Assembly: GCA_900542445.1 (NCBI GenBank)
Contig: UQNN01000010.1
Coordinates: 1-64,000, forward strand
Length of the DNA: 64,000 nt
Direction: 5' to 3'
From: an uncultured Eubacteriales bacterium
Lineage (GTDB): Bacteria > Bacillota > Clostridia > Christensenellales > Aristaeellaceae
Position numbers and translations under genes: made by a program. The notes beneath the pieces were generated by a model that was not told the origin of the DNA, ran no database searches, and saw only the letters and a program-made list of their open reading frames with translations. Each line of letters opens with the position of its first letter. Within the stretch, counting starts at the first letter, position 1. Below are positions 15,669-24,702 of this stretch, piece after piece.

Positions 15669-17717
15669 ATGGATCTGGATAGGGAGTTCACAAAAGGTTG
15701 GAGTGTCGAAACACTGCGATACTATTCGTCTGCTACTCATAAGATGATTGGTATTGAATCACACAATGGTCAGGCGGAGCTGGACAGCATCGGTGAAAAT
15801 GGAAGAAATCTGACCTTTGCAGTCTTGTCCATGAATCGGGCGGATAACACGATTCGTCTGATGCGGTCGATTGCGGAGCAGATGCCCGAATTTGAAGGCG
15901 AGTTTTTAATTGGTGATAATGGCTCGTCAGATGATCAGTTAGACATGCTTTATGATTTCTGCGAAAAAGTGCCCTATCGCTGCCGTATTCTTGAATTTAA
16001 AAAGAATTACGGTGTTGCAGCAGGAAGAAATAAGCTGTTTAAAGAAGTTCAGACCGAGTGGATTATTGCGGTTGACAACGACGTTTATTTTGTAGGCAAT
16101 CCGTTGAAAAAGATTCAGCAGGATATCTGTCAGCTCGGATGTCATTTTATGTTTTTGCCGACGATAAATCAGGAACATTATGATACATTTGTTTATGGTG
16201 GACACCTGTATTTGGATAATTTGAATGGCCATGTGAACGTCGGTGGGGGAAGTGTTTTAATCAATCCGCATGTGCAGGTCAACATTGAGCATGAACCGTT
16301 TTTGTGCACATTTATTTCGGGCTGTGCGAATATTCTCAAAAAGGATACGTTCTTTTATTGCGGCGGCTATGAAGAAAAAATGTTTGTCGGTTTTGAGGAT
16401 ACGGAGTTCTCGGTTCGTGTTTTCCAAAAGGGATTTAAGGTTGGAACCTGTGGCGTTTGCTGCATTATTCATGATCATCCCAAGCCGAAGAACGACGCGG
16501 ACACACATTACGAAAAGCAGCGTTTTTCGGTGAATTATCTTCAAGAATCCGCTAAAGTATTTGAAAAAAAGCATGGCTTTGCGGTTTGGAATCCGAATGT
16601 GGCGAAATGGATCAATCAACGCAGAGATGAATTGATTTCCGAAAGGGAGCCGGGTAAAACAGGATTGGCTTCATCGGATGAAAAACCGGGTGTGGCGTTG
16701 ATTGTCGATAAGCCGGATTGGGCATTGGACCATATCGCGAAACAGGTTCAAAAAAATCTTGCTTCTTTCTATGATTTCAAGATTATCTATTTGAAAGACT
16801 TTGATAATCTGGCTGAAATTTTAATGCTCGCCGAAGATTGCAAAATCATCCATTTTCTATGGAGGCCGCTTGCTTCTGATTTTTATTCAGGGTATACACA
16901 GAATCGTATTCATGCGATTGGAATGGATTCGGATTCCTTTTATAGGAAGTATGTAGCAGGCAAAGTGATTTCGGTTGCTGTTTATGATCATCTTCTGCTG
17001 GATGGTCCGGAAGCATTTTTTACTCCAAAGCTCTTCACGGACGAAAACACCATCGTTTCTTCGTATACCGTCTCTTCCGAAAAGCTGATGAAGCTGTATA
17101 ACGAGCGCAAGGATATCCGGCTCAAGCCCTCGGCCATCACGCAGGACGGCGTGGATTTGTCGCTCTTTAAGCCCGAAAATCTGGAACGCTTTGAAAACGT
17201 GCAGGGCCGAACGATCCGCATCGGCTGGGTGGGTAACAGCAAGTGGCAGGTGCGCGACTTGAAGGGCATCAACACGGTGATTAAACCGGCCATAGATCAG
17301 CTCATCGGCGAAGGTTATAACGTGGAGCTGGTCACATCCGACCGCAACGAACGGATGATTCCGCACGAGAAGATGCCCGGCTATTATAACCAGATCGATC
17401 TGTATGTCTGCGCGTCTCTCTGCGAGGGAACGCCGAACCCGGTGCTGGAAGCCATGGCCTGCGGCGTGCCGGTGATTTCCACGGATGTGGGGCTGATTCC
17501 CGAAGCGTTTGGCCCGAAGCAGATGCAGTATGTGCTCAGGGAGCGCAGCGCGAAATGCCTGGCCGACGCGATCCGACGCCTGATGGAACACCCGGAAGAT
17601 TTTGCGGCGCTCTCGGAGGAAAACCTGAAGCAGATTCAGAAGTGGGATTGGCCGCTGATGACGCAGAACTTTAAGCGGTATTTTGCCCGCTGTCTGGCGC
17701 AGAAAGAAGAACCATGA
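15669..17717 (+). CDS. GT2-GT4 fusion glycosyltransferase
   Basis: A 682-residue protein with two catalytic units. The GT2 unit (about 50-310) has LTFAVLSMNRADNTIRLM, GDNGSSDD and the acidic AVDNDVYF, plus a C-terminal segment with GFEDTEFSVRVFQKGF typical of GT2. The GT4 unit (about 340-682) has IGWVGNSKW and the EX7E motif EGTPNPVLE near 600. Base composition is much more AT-rich up to about 17035 and then returns to the GC-rich local norm, with the change inside the GT4 unit, so the gene looks mosaic. The binding site before ATG 15669 is weak. Its stop overlaps the manA start. Confidence 0.88.
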   Translation: MDLDREFTKGWSVETLRYYSSATHKMIGIESHNGQAELDSIGENGRNLTFAVLSMNRADNTIRLMRSIAEQMPEFEGEFLIGDNGSSDDQLDMLYDFCEKVPYRCRILEFKKNYGVAAGRNKLFKEVQTEWIIAVDNDVYFVGNPLKKIQQDICQLGCHFMFLPTINQEHYDTFVYGGHLYLDNLNGHVNVGGGSVLINPHVQVNIEHEPFLCTFISGCANILKKDTFFYCGGYEEKMFVGFEDTEFSVRVFQKGFKVGTCGVCCIIHDHPKPKNDADTHYEKQRFSVNYLQESAKVFEKKHGFAVWNPNVAKWINQRRDELISEREPGKTGLASSDEKPGVALIVDKPDWALDHIAKQVQKNLASFYDFKIIYLKDFDNLAEILMLAEDCKIIHFLWRPLASDFYSGYTQNRIHAIGMDSDSFYRKYVAGKVISVAVYDHLLLDGPEAFFTPKLFTDENTIVSSYTVSSEKLMKLYNERKDIRLKPSAITQDGVDLSLFKPENLERFENVQGRTIRIGWVGNSKWQVRDLKGINTVIKPAIDQLIGEGYNVELVTSDRNERMIPHEKMPGYYNQIDLYVCASLCEGTPNPVLEAMACGVPVISTDVGLIPEAFGPKQMQYVLRERSAKCLADAIRRLMEHPEDFAALSEENLKQIQKWDWPLMTQNFKRYFARCLAQKEEP

Positions 17718-18715
17718 AAAACGACGCGATGAAAAATGCCCTTGCCGGGGAAAACGAGCGCCCGCTGATGCTTGCGCCCGCGTTCAAGGATTACATCTGG
17801 GGCGGCGAACGGCTCAAGCGCGACTGGGGCAAACGGACGGATCTGTCGCCGCTGGCGGAAAGCTGGGAGCTGAGCTGCCACGAGGCCGGGCCGTCCGTCG
17901 TCGCGTCCGGCAAATGGGCGGGGCGGACGCTCGCACAGGTGTTGGCCGTGCACCCGCAGTTTGTGGGCACGAAAGCCGAAAAGGCGGGCGAATTTCCACT
18001 GCTCATCAAGCTGATTGACGCGGCGGGGCCGCTCTCTGTGCAGGTACACCCGGACGACGACTATGCGGAACGGGTGGAGCACGCGCTGGGCAAAACCGAG
18101 ATGTGGTATGTGCTGGACGCCGGCGAGAGCGCGGGCATTTATTACGGCTTCAAGCGCGAAACCACGCTTAAAGAGATGAAAGCTGCCATTGAAAGCAACA
18201 CCCTGACCGAGCTGCTGAACTGGGTTCCGGTAAAAAAAGGCGAGTGTTTCTTCATCCCGGCGGGTACGGTGCATGCCATCGGCGCGGGGCTGCTGATTGC
18301 CGAGGTGCAGCAAAGCTCCAATTTGACTTATCGCGTTTACGATTACGGCCGCCTTGGCGCGGACGGCAAGCCGCGTCCCCTGCACATCGACAAGGCGCTG
18401 GCCGTTACCCGCCGCGAACCGCCGCAAACGCCTGTCGGCCCGATTGAGCCGGAGCAAAGCATTGCTGGGGGCAGCGTTCAGCCGTTGTTTGCCTGCGACA
18501 AGTTCACGACCGCCGTGCTGACGGTGGAAGGGACGATGAGCGACAGCGTGTCCAACGAGAGCTTTGTTTCGCTGCTGACGGTGGAGGGCGAAGGAACGCT
18601 GAGCTACCGGGGTGAAACGTATCCGCTGAAAAAGGGGCAGAGCGTGTTCCTGCCCGCAGGCATGGGAACCTATGAGCTGACCGGGCGGATGCAGGTGCTC
18701 AGAACAAGGGTATAA
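17714..18715 (+). CDS. manA: Mannose-6-phosphate isomerase, class I
   Basis: A 333-residue zinc enzyme interconverting fructose 6-phosphate and mannose 6-phosphate, which can feed GDP-mannose synthesis. Seen: PAFKDYIWGGERL near the N-terminus, ESWELSCH, the zinc ligands in SVQVHPDDDYA, the KTEMWYVLDA segment, and PAGTVHAIGAGLLIAEVQQS followed by LTYRVYDYGR. The start overlaps the preceding stop (ATGA); an in-frame ATG at 17729 is an alternative. Placement inside the operon hints that the glycan contains mannose or a mannose-derived sugar, but no manB or manC gene is in the window. Confidence 0.92.
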   Translation: MKNDAMKNALAGENERPLMLAPAFKDYIWGGERLKRDWGKRTDLSPLAESWELSCHEAGPSVVASGKWAGRTLAQVLAVHPQFVGTKAEKAGEFPLLIKLIDAAGPLSVQVHPDDDYAERVEHALGKTEMWYVLDAGESAGIYYGFKRETTLKEMKAAIESNTLTELLNWVPVKKGECFFIPAGTVHAIGAGLLIAEVQQSSNLTYRVYDYGRLGADGKPRPLHIDKALAVTRREPPQTPVGPIEPEQSIAGGSVQPLFACDKFTTAVLTVEGTMSDSVSNESFVSLLTVEGEGTLSYRGETYPLKKGQSVFLPAGMGTYELTGRMQVLRTRV

Positions 18716-18716
18716 G

Positions 18717-19610
18717 ATGAAAGACAATCGGGTTTTGACCGGCAGCCTGTGCGCGCTGGGGTGTGAAGTGCTCTACGGCCTGAGCTATCTGTTTACCAAA
18801 CAGACGGCGGAAACGGCGAGCCCCCTTGCGCTGCTGGGCTGGCGGTTTGTTGTTGCGCTGGCGGCGATGAGCCTGTGTGTGGCGCTGGGATTCATTCCCG
18901 TTCGGTTGAAAGGCAGACGGCTTGGGCCGCTGCTGCGCGTGGCGCTGTTCTGCCCGTGCCTGTATTTCATCGGCGAAACGATGGGCATTCGCGAAACGAC
19001 GGTGACGGAGAGCGGCGTTTTTCTGGCCTGCGTTCCGGCGCTGTCTCTGCTGGCCTCGACGGTCATTTTGAAAAAGAAACCCACCAAACGGCAGATTATC
19101 GGCATTTTGGTCACGTTTTTGGGCGTGATGACGACGGTAGTCGCGGTCGGCCTTTCTTCAAGCCTGTCGCCTGTGGGGTATGCGGCGCTGATGCTGGCGG
19201 TTGTCGCCTATGCGCTGTACAGCGTGTTTGTCGATCTTGCGGCGGATTACACCGGCGCGGAGATCACCTATGTCATGCTGTGTTCCGGCGCGGCGTTTTA
19301 CGGCCTGCTGGCGCTTGGCGAAGCGGCAGCGCATGGCGCGCTTTCGGAGCTGCTCACGCTTCCGGCGCGAAGCGGAACGTTTCTCGCGGCGGTGCTCTAT
19401 CAGGGCATCGGCTGTTCGGTTGCGGCGTTTTTCCTGTCCAATGCGGCGATTGCGAAAATCGGCGTGAACAAAACGTCCTCGTTTATCGGCGTATCCACGA
19501 TCGTTTCCATTCTGGCCGGCGCGCTGGCGCTGGGCGAACCGCTGAGCGTTGGACAGATTGTCGGCGCAGCGGTGATCGTGGCGGGCGTGTATACGGCCAA
19601 TAAGGCGTAA
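18717..19610 (+). CDS. EamA/DMT-family membrane transporter
   Basis: A 297-residue protein with about ten membrane helices in two EamA repeats (one starting LCALGCEVLYGLSYLFTK, the other around SLSPVGYAALMLAVVAYALY). Substrate is unknown; family members export amino acids or metabolites, or move sugars. The ATG is 1 base after the manA stop, so it is last gene of the operon, and it is followed by a bidirectional terminator. Its place here may be incidental. Confidence 0.88.
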   Translation: MKDNRVLTGSLCALGCEVLYGLSYLFTKQTAETASPLALLGWRFVVALAAMSLCVALGFIPVRLKGRRLGPLLRVALFCPCLYFIGETMGIRETTVTESGVFLACVPALSLLASTVILKKKPTKRQIIGILVTFLGVMTTVVAVGLSSSLSPVGYAALMLAVVAYALYSVFVDLAADYTGAEITYVMLCSGAAFYGLLALGEAAAHGALSELLTLPARSGTFLAAVLYQGIGCSVAAFFLSNAAIAKIGVNKTSSFIGVSTIVSILAGALALGEPLSVGQIVGAAVIVAGVYTANKA

Positions 19611-19627
19611 GCTTCCAAATTGCATGA

Positions 19628-19677
19628 AAAAAAACCTCTGCCGGAAGGAATGCGGTTCCAACCGGACAGAGGTTTTT
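19628..19677. terminator. Bidirectional terminator between convergent operons
   Basis: A stem AAAACCTCTG/CAGAGGTTTT with an inner CCGG/CCGG pair and a bulge. A-run on one side and T-run on the other. It separates the polysaccharide operon from the minus-strand ABC transporter. Confidence 0.85.
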
Positions 19678-19686
19678 GCGTGTCAA

Positions 19687-20796
19687 TCAGAAGGTTACAC
19701 TGCCGAAGCCGACGCTCTTTCCGCTGGCTTTATCGAACAGCGCGATGTTATCGCCGACGATATTCAGCGGCAGTTCGGTATCCACGGCGTAATCGACGCA
19801 GCCGAAAACCACGCTGGTGAGCATCGCGCCGCCGCATGTGAGCTTGACGGTCGTCTCCATGCCGGCGGGCAGGGTGGAATAGGTCTTGCCGCGCAGCGGG
19901 CCGTCCGGCTGAATCGGCAGAAATTCAGGACGAACGCCGAGCACGACGTCGCCTTTTATCCCGTCGAGCGGCGCTTTGGCGGCGAATGCTGCGTCGTGCC
20001 CCAGCAGGGAGAGCGACGCGCGGTTTCCGCTGGCGGATTTCACCGTCGCGGGGATGAAGTTCATCGTCGGGTTGCCGACGAACTCCGCGACGAACAGGTT
20101 TGCCGGATGGCCGTAAATCTCCAGCGGCGGGGCGTATTGCTGCAAAACGCCCGTGTCCATCAGGCAGACCTTGGTGGACAGAGTCATGGCTTCCAGCTGG
20201 TCGTGGGTGACGTAGACGAAGGTGCTGTTGGTGTCCGAATGCAGGCGTTTCAGCTCGGTGCGCATTTCCTGCCGCAGTTTCGCGTCGAGGTTGCTCAGCG
20301 GTTCATCCATGAAGAGCACCTTCGGGCTGGGTGCGAGCGTGCGGGCGATGGCGACGCGCTGCTGCTGACCGCCGGAAAGTTCGGCGGGATAGCGTTTTTC
20401 AAACTGTTCGATTTTGAGCAGCGCGAGCAGCTCGTCCACGCGTTTGCGAATGCGCGCCTTATCCCACTTGAGCATTTCCAGACCGAAAGCGATGTTTTCA
20501 TACACCGTCATATGCGGCCAGAGTGCGTAATTCTGGAACAGGAAGCCGATGTCGCGCTTGTTCGGCGGCAGGTTGATGCCCTTTTCGGAATCGAAAACCG
20601 GCGTGCCGTCGATGAGGATGCGGCCGCTGGTCGGCGTTTCCAGCCCGGCGATCATGCGCAGGGTGGTCGTTTTGCCGCAGCCGGAAGGGCCGAGCAGGGT
20701 GATGAAGCCGCGATCCTGAATCTGCAAATCCAGATCCTGCACGGCGACAAACTTGTCAAAGCGCTTGGTGACGTGTTGCAAAATAATTTCCGGCAT
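19687..20796 (-). CDS. ABC transporter ATP-binding protein (iron/spermidine/putrescine type)
   Basis: A 369-residue MalK/PotA/FbpC-like ATPase. Walker A is GPSGCGKTTTL, the signature LSGGQQQRVAIARTL, Walker B VLFMDEPLSNLD, and the H-loop VTHDQLEAM. A C-terminal TOBE-like domain follows (VLGVRPEFLPIQ). ATG 20796 is chosen over the ATG at 20823 because CGGAGG lies 8 bases before it and the family begins at this point. It starts 4 bases after the stop of the permease gene and is last gene of the SBP-permease-ATPase operon. Confidence 0.92.
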   Translation of the reverse strand: MPEIILQHVTKRFDKFVAVQDLDLQIQDRGFITLLGPSGCGKTTTLRMIAGLETPTSGRILIDGTPVFDSEKGINLPPNKRDIGFLFQNYALWPHMTVYENIAFGLEMLKWDKARIRKRVDELLALLKIEQFEKRYPAELSGGQQQRVAIARTLAPSPKVLFMDEPLSNLDAKLRQEMRTELKRLHSDTNSTFVYVTHDQLEAMTLSTKVCLMDTGVLQQYAPPLEIYGHPANLFVAEFVGNPTMNFIPATVKSASGNRASLSLLGHDAAFAAKAPLDGIKGDVVLGVRPEFLPIQPDGPLRGKTYSTLPAGMETTVKLTCGGAMLTSVVFGCVDYAVDTELPLNIVGDNIALFDKASGKSVGFGSVTF

Positions 20797-20800
20797 GTTG

Positions 20801-22621
20801 TCAGCCTCCGATGCCTTTGTCAAAGGATGCGCCCGTCAGCTTATTGGTGACAAAGTTGATGAGAATAATGATGAGGATGATCAGCAGCGTGACGGCGCTG
20901 CCGTATTGCGCGTATCCGGTTTCGTTGAAGGAGAAGAGCATCGTGGTCAGCAGATAGCGCGCATAGGGCACCAGCAGGGTGAACAGCGCAACCTCGCGCA
21001 TCACGGAAATCACCGGCAGCAGATAGCCGGAGATGATGCTGCTCTTTTGAATCGGGAAGAGAATGCGGGTCATGCGCGTGCGCCACGGCACGCCGAAGAT
21101 GACAGCCGCCTCTTCAATTTCCGGGGCGATCTGCATCATGCTGTTCACGCCGCTGCGGGAAGCGAACGGCAGAAACTTGATGGAGGCCACCAGCACCAGC
21201 ACACCGAACGTGCCATACAGAAATTTGAAATTGGCGGACGTGGCCACGGCGAGGTAGATCGTCGCGAACGCCATTGCGGGCATCAGATACGGGAAGAAGG
21301 CGAGGCTTTCCACCATGCGGGAGAGCCTGCTGCCGCGGCGGCGCACGCACGCATAGCCGATGAGCATGCCGCACGTGCCGACAATCGCGGCGACGACCAG
21401 CGCCAGCAGCACCTGACGCAGCAGCGCGCTCCACATCGTCGTGTTGAGCAGAATGCCCGCGATCATGCCGGTTTCATAGGCCGAGTCTTCCGTGCCGATC
21501 CAGAAATGCAGCGTCATGTTGCTCAGGCTGTAATTGCCGGGCTGGCGGATGACGGATTCCAGCGCAAAGGAGATCAGCGGCATGATGGCGAAAAACGCCG
21601 TGAAGACGATGAGCACAATGCTGATGGGCCAGTTGGCCTTGCGCAGCTTGACCAGCGAAACCTGGCCGCTCTTGCCGGTGACGGTGGTGAAGGATTTGCG
21701 CTTGCCGGTGAAATGCTGGTTGACGCCCAGAATCAGGCAGCCCAGCAGGATGGAGACAAACGCGATGATGTAGCCCTGACCCTGATAGCCGGCCTGAATC
21801 AGCGCACGCATCTTGGTGGAGAGCGTATAGCACTTCACCGCCGAGCCGAGGAACACGGGCACGGTGTACGAGCTGAAGCCGCTGGAAAAGATTAGCAGGA
21901 AGGTCGAGAGAATCGCGGGCATGACAATCGGGATGGTCACGCGGCGGATAATCGTCGCGCGGTTGGCCTTGAGAATCGTTGCGCTTTCCTCAAGCGTCGC
22001 ATCCATATTTTTGAGAATGCCGCCGATGAGCAGATATGCGAACGGGGAGTAATGCAGGCCCGTGACGATGATCATCGGGAACAGGCCGTAGACAAACCAC
22101 TCCGGCATACACACGCCGAAGATGGATTCCACCATGCCGATGTTGCCACCGCCGACCTGGCTGTTTTGGAACATGTTCGTCCAGAACAGGGCGAGCGTCC
22201 ATGCGGGCATCATGTAGGGAAAAACGAAAACAGCCGAAATGAATTTTTTGCATTTGAGGTCGGAACGCGTGATGAACCACGCGACCGTGCCGCCGACCGC
22301 AATGCCCAGTATGCCCGAACCGAGCGCGACAATCAGCGAGTTCCAAAGGGGCTGCCAGAAGTTGACCTGGCTCCATTCGTCCCCGGCGAACAGCTTTTGA
22401 AAGTGCCAGAGCGTGGTGGAGTCGACCGGCAGGCGAAGCAGTTTCTTTTCCGTGCCGACGTGCACGGTGAACATATTGCTCAGCATGGTCGCCATCGGCA
22501 GCAGGCTGAGCACCACCAGCACAATCAGGAAAAAGACCAGCAGCAGGTTGGCCGGCTTGGAGACGAACGCCCGCAGCCGATAGCGCCACGGCTCGTGCCT
22601 TAAATCGCGCGTATGAACCAT
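20801..22621 (-). CDS. ABC transporter permease, double FbpB-like
   Basis: A 606-residue integral membrane protein with about twelve helices formed by two BPD_transp_1 halves, as in FbpB-type ferric iron permeases. Each half carries an EAA-type loop for ATPase contact: one near ATLEESATILKANRATIIRR and one near PEIEEAAVIFGVPWRTRMTR. The N-terminal portion before the first helix is short and basic. It sits between the solute-binding protein and the ATPase genes. The substrate is inferred from family resemblance only; ferric iron, phosphonate or polyamines are all possible. Confidence 0.92.
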   Translation of the reverse strand: MVHTRDLRHEPWRYRLRAFVSKPANLLLVFFLIVLVVLSLLPMATMLSNMFTVHVGTEKKLLRLPVDSTTLWHFQKLFAGDEWSQVNFWQPLWNSLIVALGSGILGIAVGGTVAWFITRSDLKCKKFISAVFVFPYMMPAWTLALFWTNMFQNSQVGGGNIGMVESIFGVCMPEWFVYGLFPMIIVTGLHYSPFAYLLIGGILKNMDATLEESATILKANRATIIRRVTIPIVMPAILSTFLLIFSSGFSSYTVPVFLGSAVKCYTLSTKMRALIQAGYQGQGYIIAFVSILLGCLILGVNQHFTGKRKSFTTVTGKSGQVSLVKLRKANWPISIVLIVFTAFFAIMPLISFALESVIRQPGNYSLSNMTLHFWIGTEDSAYETGMIAGILLNTTMWSALLRQVLLALVVAAIVGTCGMLIGYACVRRRGSRLSRMVESLAFFPYLMPAMAFATIYLAVATSANFKFLYGTFGVLVLVASIKFLPFASRSGVNSMMQIAPEIEEAAVIFGVPWRTRMTRILFPIQKSSIISGYLLPVISVMREVALFTLLVPYARYLLTTMLFSFNETGYAQYGSAVTLLIILIIILINFVTNKLTGASFDKGIGG

Positions 22622-22660
22622 CGTTTATCCTCCGCTTTGAAGAAAAGAGCTGCTGCATGG

Positions 22661-22715
22661 CCTCCCCTCCGGCCTCCCCCGAAGGGGAGAGCTGTCACAG
22701 CATAACGGAAAGGAG
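22661..22715. repeat. Degenerate copy of a dispersed intergenic repeat
   Basis: CCTCCCCTCC...CCCCCGAAGGGGAG, then a GCTGTCACAGC and AACGGAAAGGAGG ending. It resembles the elements at 37475-37529 and 40492-40546 but is more diverged. It lies between the permease and solute-binding genes of one operon and forms a hairpin, which could lower downstream expression. Confidence 0.4.
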
Positions 22716-22760
22716 GTTCATGCAACAGCGCTTCGCTTATTCGATTTCTAGATCCGGTGA

Positions 22761-23936
22761 TCAGCCGACGCGGGTCGCGATGAACTCATACACGTCGATG
22801 TAGTGCTCGTAGAGGTAGTCGAGGTCTTCGAGCACCAGCTTATCCTGCCAATACTCAAACGGCTTGTCCTCAAGGCCTTCCGGCTTCTGGATGGAGGTGT
22901 TCGGAGAGTAATAGCCCTGACTGGAGTTCCAGCTCTTTTCGCCCGCGAAGCCCTCTTCGCTCAGCAGATAGTTGATGAACAGCGCGCAGGTGTAGGGGCA
23001 CTCGGTGTCCTTGCACACGGTCGCGTAAATCGGATACATGAAGCCGGAGAAGCCGTCCACGTCGTTTTCAAACTGCACGACGGTCAGCTTGCCGCGGTCG
23101 GCTTCGTCCACCTTGCGCAGCTTGGAGAACACGAACAGACCCATGTTGCCCGCCGCGCCGGAAGCGATGCCCGTCGCCATCTTGGAGGCGGAGGTGAAGG
23201 TGTAGTTTACGTTGCCCAGGAAGCCCGCGATCCACTCGTAAGCGGCGGATTCAAACTCGCCCTTTTCCCAGGCTTTGCCGTAGTAATCTTCGTAAGCCTT
23301 TTCAAGCTTTTCGTTCCACTCCAGGCTGGTCAGCATGATCAGGAAGTTGATGTTGACGGTCTCGTTGGTCGGGTCTTTGAAGAAAACCTTGTCTTTCCAC
23401 TTTTCTTCCGTCAGCTCCCAGACGTTCTTGAGGCCGACGCTTCCTTCGGTGTTGTTGTAAATGAGCAGCGAGTTGACGAACGTCACGACCGCCGGATTGC
23501 GGTATTGCTCGTCCACGACGTCTTCAAGCGCCTTCGGGAAGTAGGCATAGCTCAGGCCGTCGTCAAGCAGATAGGTCTTCAGGTCTGCGCCGTTCTGCGT
23601 GAGCGCCATGTCGGCGGAATCCTTCACGCCAGAACCGATGGTGTTGGTCAGGATGGTGTAGGATTCGCCGTCGTCGATCTCGGCATAAATCACCTTGCCA
23701 TCCAGAGCGGGATAAGCCTGCATGAAGTTGGCGGCGGCTTTCTCGGCAAAAGACGTGGTGGAGTAGAAGTTGAGCTGCGCGCCCGCGGCCATTTCTTCCT
23801 GCGCCTTGGCGTAAAGCTCGTCGTTGGTCATCGTCGCGGCCTTTTCCAGCGCGTCGCTCACGTTGTCGGCCAGAGCGGTTGCGCCGGTGGTCAGCATCAT
23901 CGCGCCGGCCAGAACCAGAGGCAGAAGTCGTTTCAT
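22761..23936 (-). CDS. ABC transporter extracellular solute-binding protein (iron-type)
   Basis: A 391-residue secreted binding protein of the AfuA/FbpA-like group. A signal peptide (MKRLLPLVLAGAMMLTTGA, cleavage near ALA-DN) has no lipobox cysteine. The mature part starts with a helical NDELYAKAQEEM segment, then LNFYSTTSF, the first strand of the ligand-binding fold. ATG 23936 is chosen because AAGGAGG is 9 bases upstream; the ATG at 23945 abuts that site. First gene of the operon that includes the double permease and ATPase. The ligand is not proven. Confidence 0.9.
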   Translation of the reverse strand: MKRLLPLVLAGAMMLTTGATALADNVSDALEKAATMTNDELYAKAQEEMAAGAQLNFYSTTSFAEKAAANFMQAYPALDGKVIYAEIDDGESYTILTNTIGSGVKDSADMALTQNGADLKTYLLDDGLSYAYFPKALEDVVDEQYRNPAVVTFVNSLLIYNNTEGSVGLKNVWELTEEKWKDKVFFKDPTNETVNINFLIMLTSLEWNEKLEKAYEDYYGKAWEKGEFESAAYEWIAGFLGNVNYTFTSASKMATGIASGAAGNMGLFVFSKLRKVDEADRGKLTVVQFENDVDGFSGFMYPIYATVCKDTECPYTCALFINYLLSEEGFAGEKSWNSSQGYYSPNTSIQKPEGLEDKPFEYWQDKLVLEDLDYLYEHYIDVYEFIATRVG

Positions 23937-23996
23937 GAGATACATCCTCCTTCATTGTTGACGTGGATTTTTCAAAAACGAAACATATTTTTTACA

Positions 23997-24026
23997 ATTA
24001 TACGGCGTTTTGCGGGAAACTGTCAA
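23997..24026 (-). promoter_or_regulatory. Sigma-A promoter of the iron-type ABC operon
   Basis: Minus strand: TTGACA (24021-24026), 18-base spacer, TATAAT (23997-24002), about 60 bases before the solute-binding gene. No clear Fur-like palindrome was recognised around it. Confidence 0.8.
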
Positions 24027-24120
24027 GATGGAATGTGCAGAATGGATAAAAAACGGATGAGATTATGCGATAGATGCGCCATGGAACGCGAAAGCTGCTC
24101 TCCGAATGTTCGCGGGCGTC

Positions 24121-24149
24121 TTGCTTTTTGTTTTTGCTTGTGCTATACT
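24121..24149 (+). promoter_or_regulatory. Promoter of the MarR-ABC exporter operon
   Basis: TTGCTT (24121-24126), 17-base spacer, TATACT (24144-24149). It lies just upstream of a long palindrome (24166-24197) where a repressor would block initiation or early elongation. Confidence 0.7.
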
Positions 24150-24165
24150 GTCCGCGTTAAACAAG

Positions 24166-24197
24166 TTGCACATACAACCATATGGTTGTACATGCAA
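24166..24197. promoter_or_regulatory. Probable MarR operator palindrome
   Basis: A 32-base inverted repeat with arms TTGCACATACAACCAT and TTGCATGTACAACCAT (2 mismatches). It sits between the promoter -10 and the marR start at 24223, the usual place for an autoregulatory MarR site. Confidence 0.75.
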
Positions 24198-24222
24198 GCA
24201 ATTAAAAAAACGAGGCGAGAAG

Positions 24223-24702
24223 ATGGAACATCCCGCAAGAAAAATCACCCAAATTGCCCGCGAGGCGGAACATATCGTCCTCTTGGCCATGCGGCAGGAC
24301 GAGATCGGCACGGCAGAAATCGACTGCATTCATGCGCTGCGCCATCATCCGGGCATCACACAGACGGAACTGGCCGACATGCTGCATGCCGACAAGCCCG
24401 CCATCGCCCGCCGAACGGCCAGCCTGGAACGAAAGGGCTACCTTCGCCGGGAACCGAATCCGGAAGACGGCCGCAGTCAGCTGCTCTTTGCCACGCCGCA
24501 GGCCGAAGGTCTGCGCAACGCAAAGGCCGAAACGGAGAGCGCTTTTTACGATTATCTGATGGATGGTCTCAGCGAAAGCGACCGAGAGACGTTTTTAAAC
24601 CTGCTCGACGTGGTTTATCGCCGCTCCAAAGCGGAAAGCCGCGCGGGCTTCCCACATCTGAAAGACGTATTAAAGGGAAAAACGAATGAGCCGAAAGCAT
24701 AA
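24223..24702 (+). CDS. MarR-family transcriptional regulator
   Basis: A 159-residue winged-helix repressor. The core helix-turn-helix is at about 44-72 (GITQTELADMLHADKPAIAR), followed by RTASLERKGYLRREPNPEDG, the wing with the conserved Asp and the Arg-rich turn. ATG 24223 has GAGGCGAGAAG upstream; the longer open frame to 24106 would overlap the promoter and operator. It overlaps the first ABC gene by 17 bases and very likely represses this operon until a ligand or drug binds. Confidence 0.92.
   Translation: MEHPARKITQIAREAEHIVLLAMRQDEIGTAEIDCIHALRHHPGITQTELADMLHADKPAIARRTASLERKGYLRREPNPEDGRSQLLFATPQAEGLRNAKAETESAFYDYLMDGLSESDRETFLNLLDVVYRRSKAESRAGFPHLKDVLKGKTNEPKA

Noticed and set aside
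19687..23936. Naming the ABC operon as a proven ferric iron importer
   Set aside because: The architecture matches FbpABC-type systems, but no Fur-like site was seen and ligand residues cannot be assigned with confidence.
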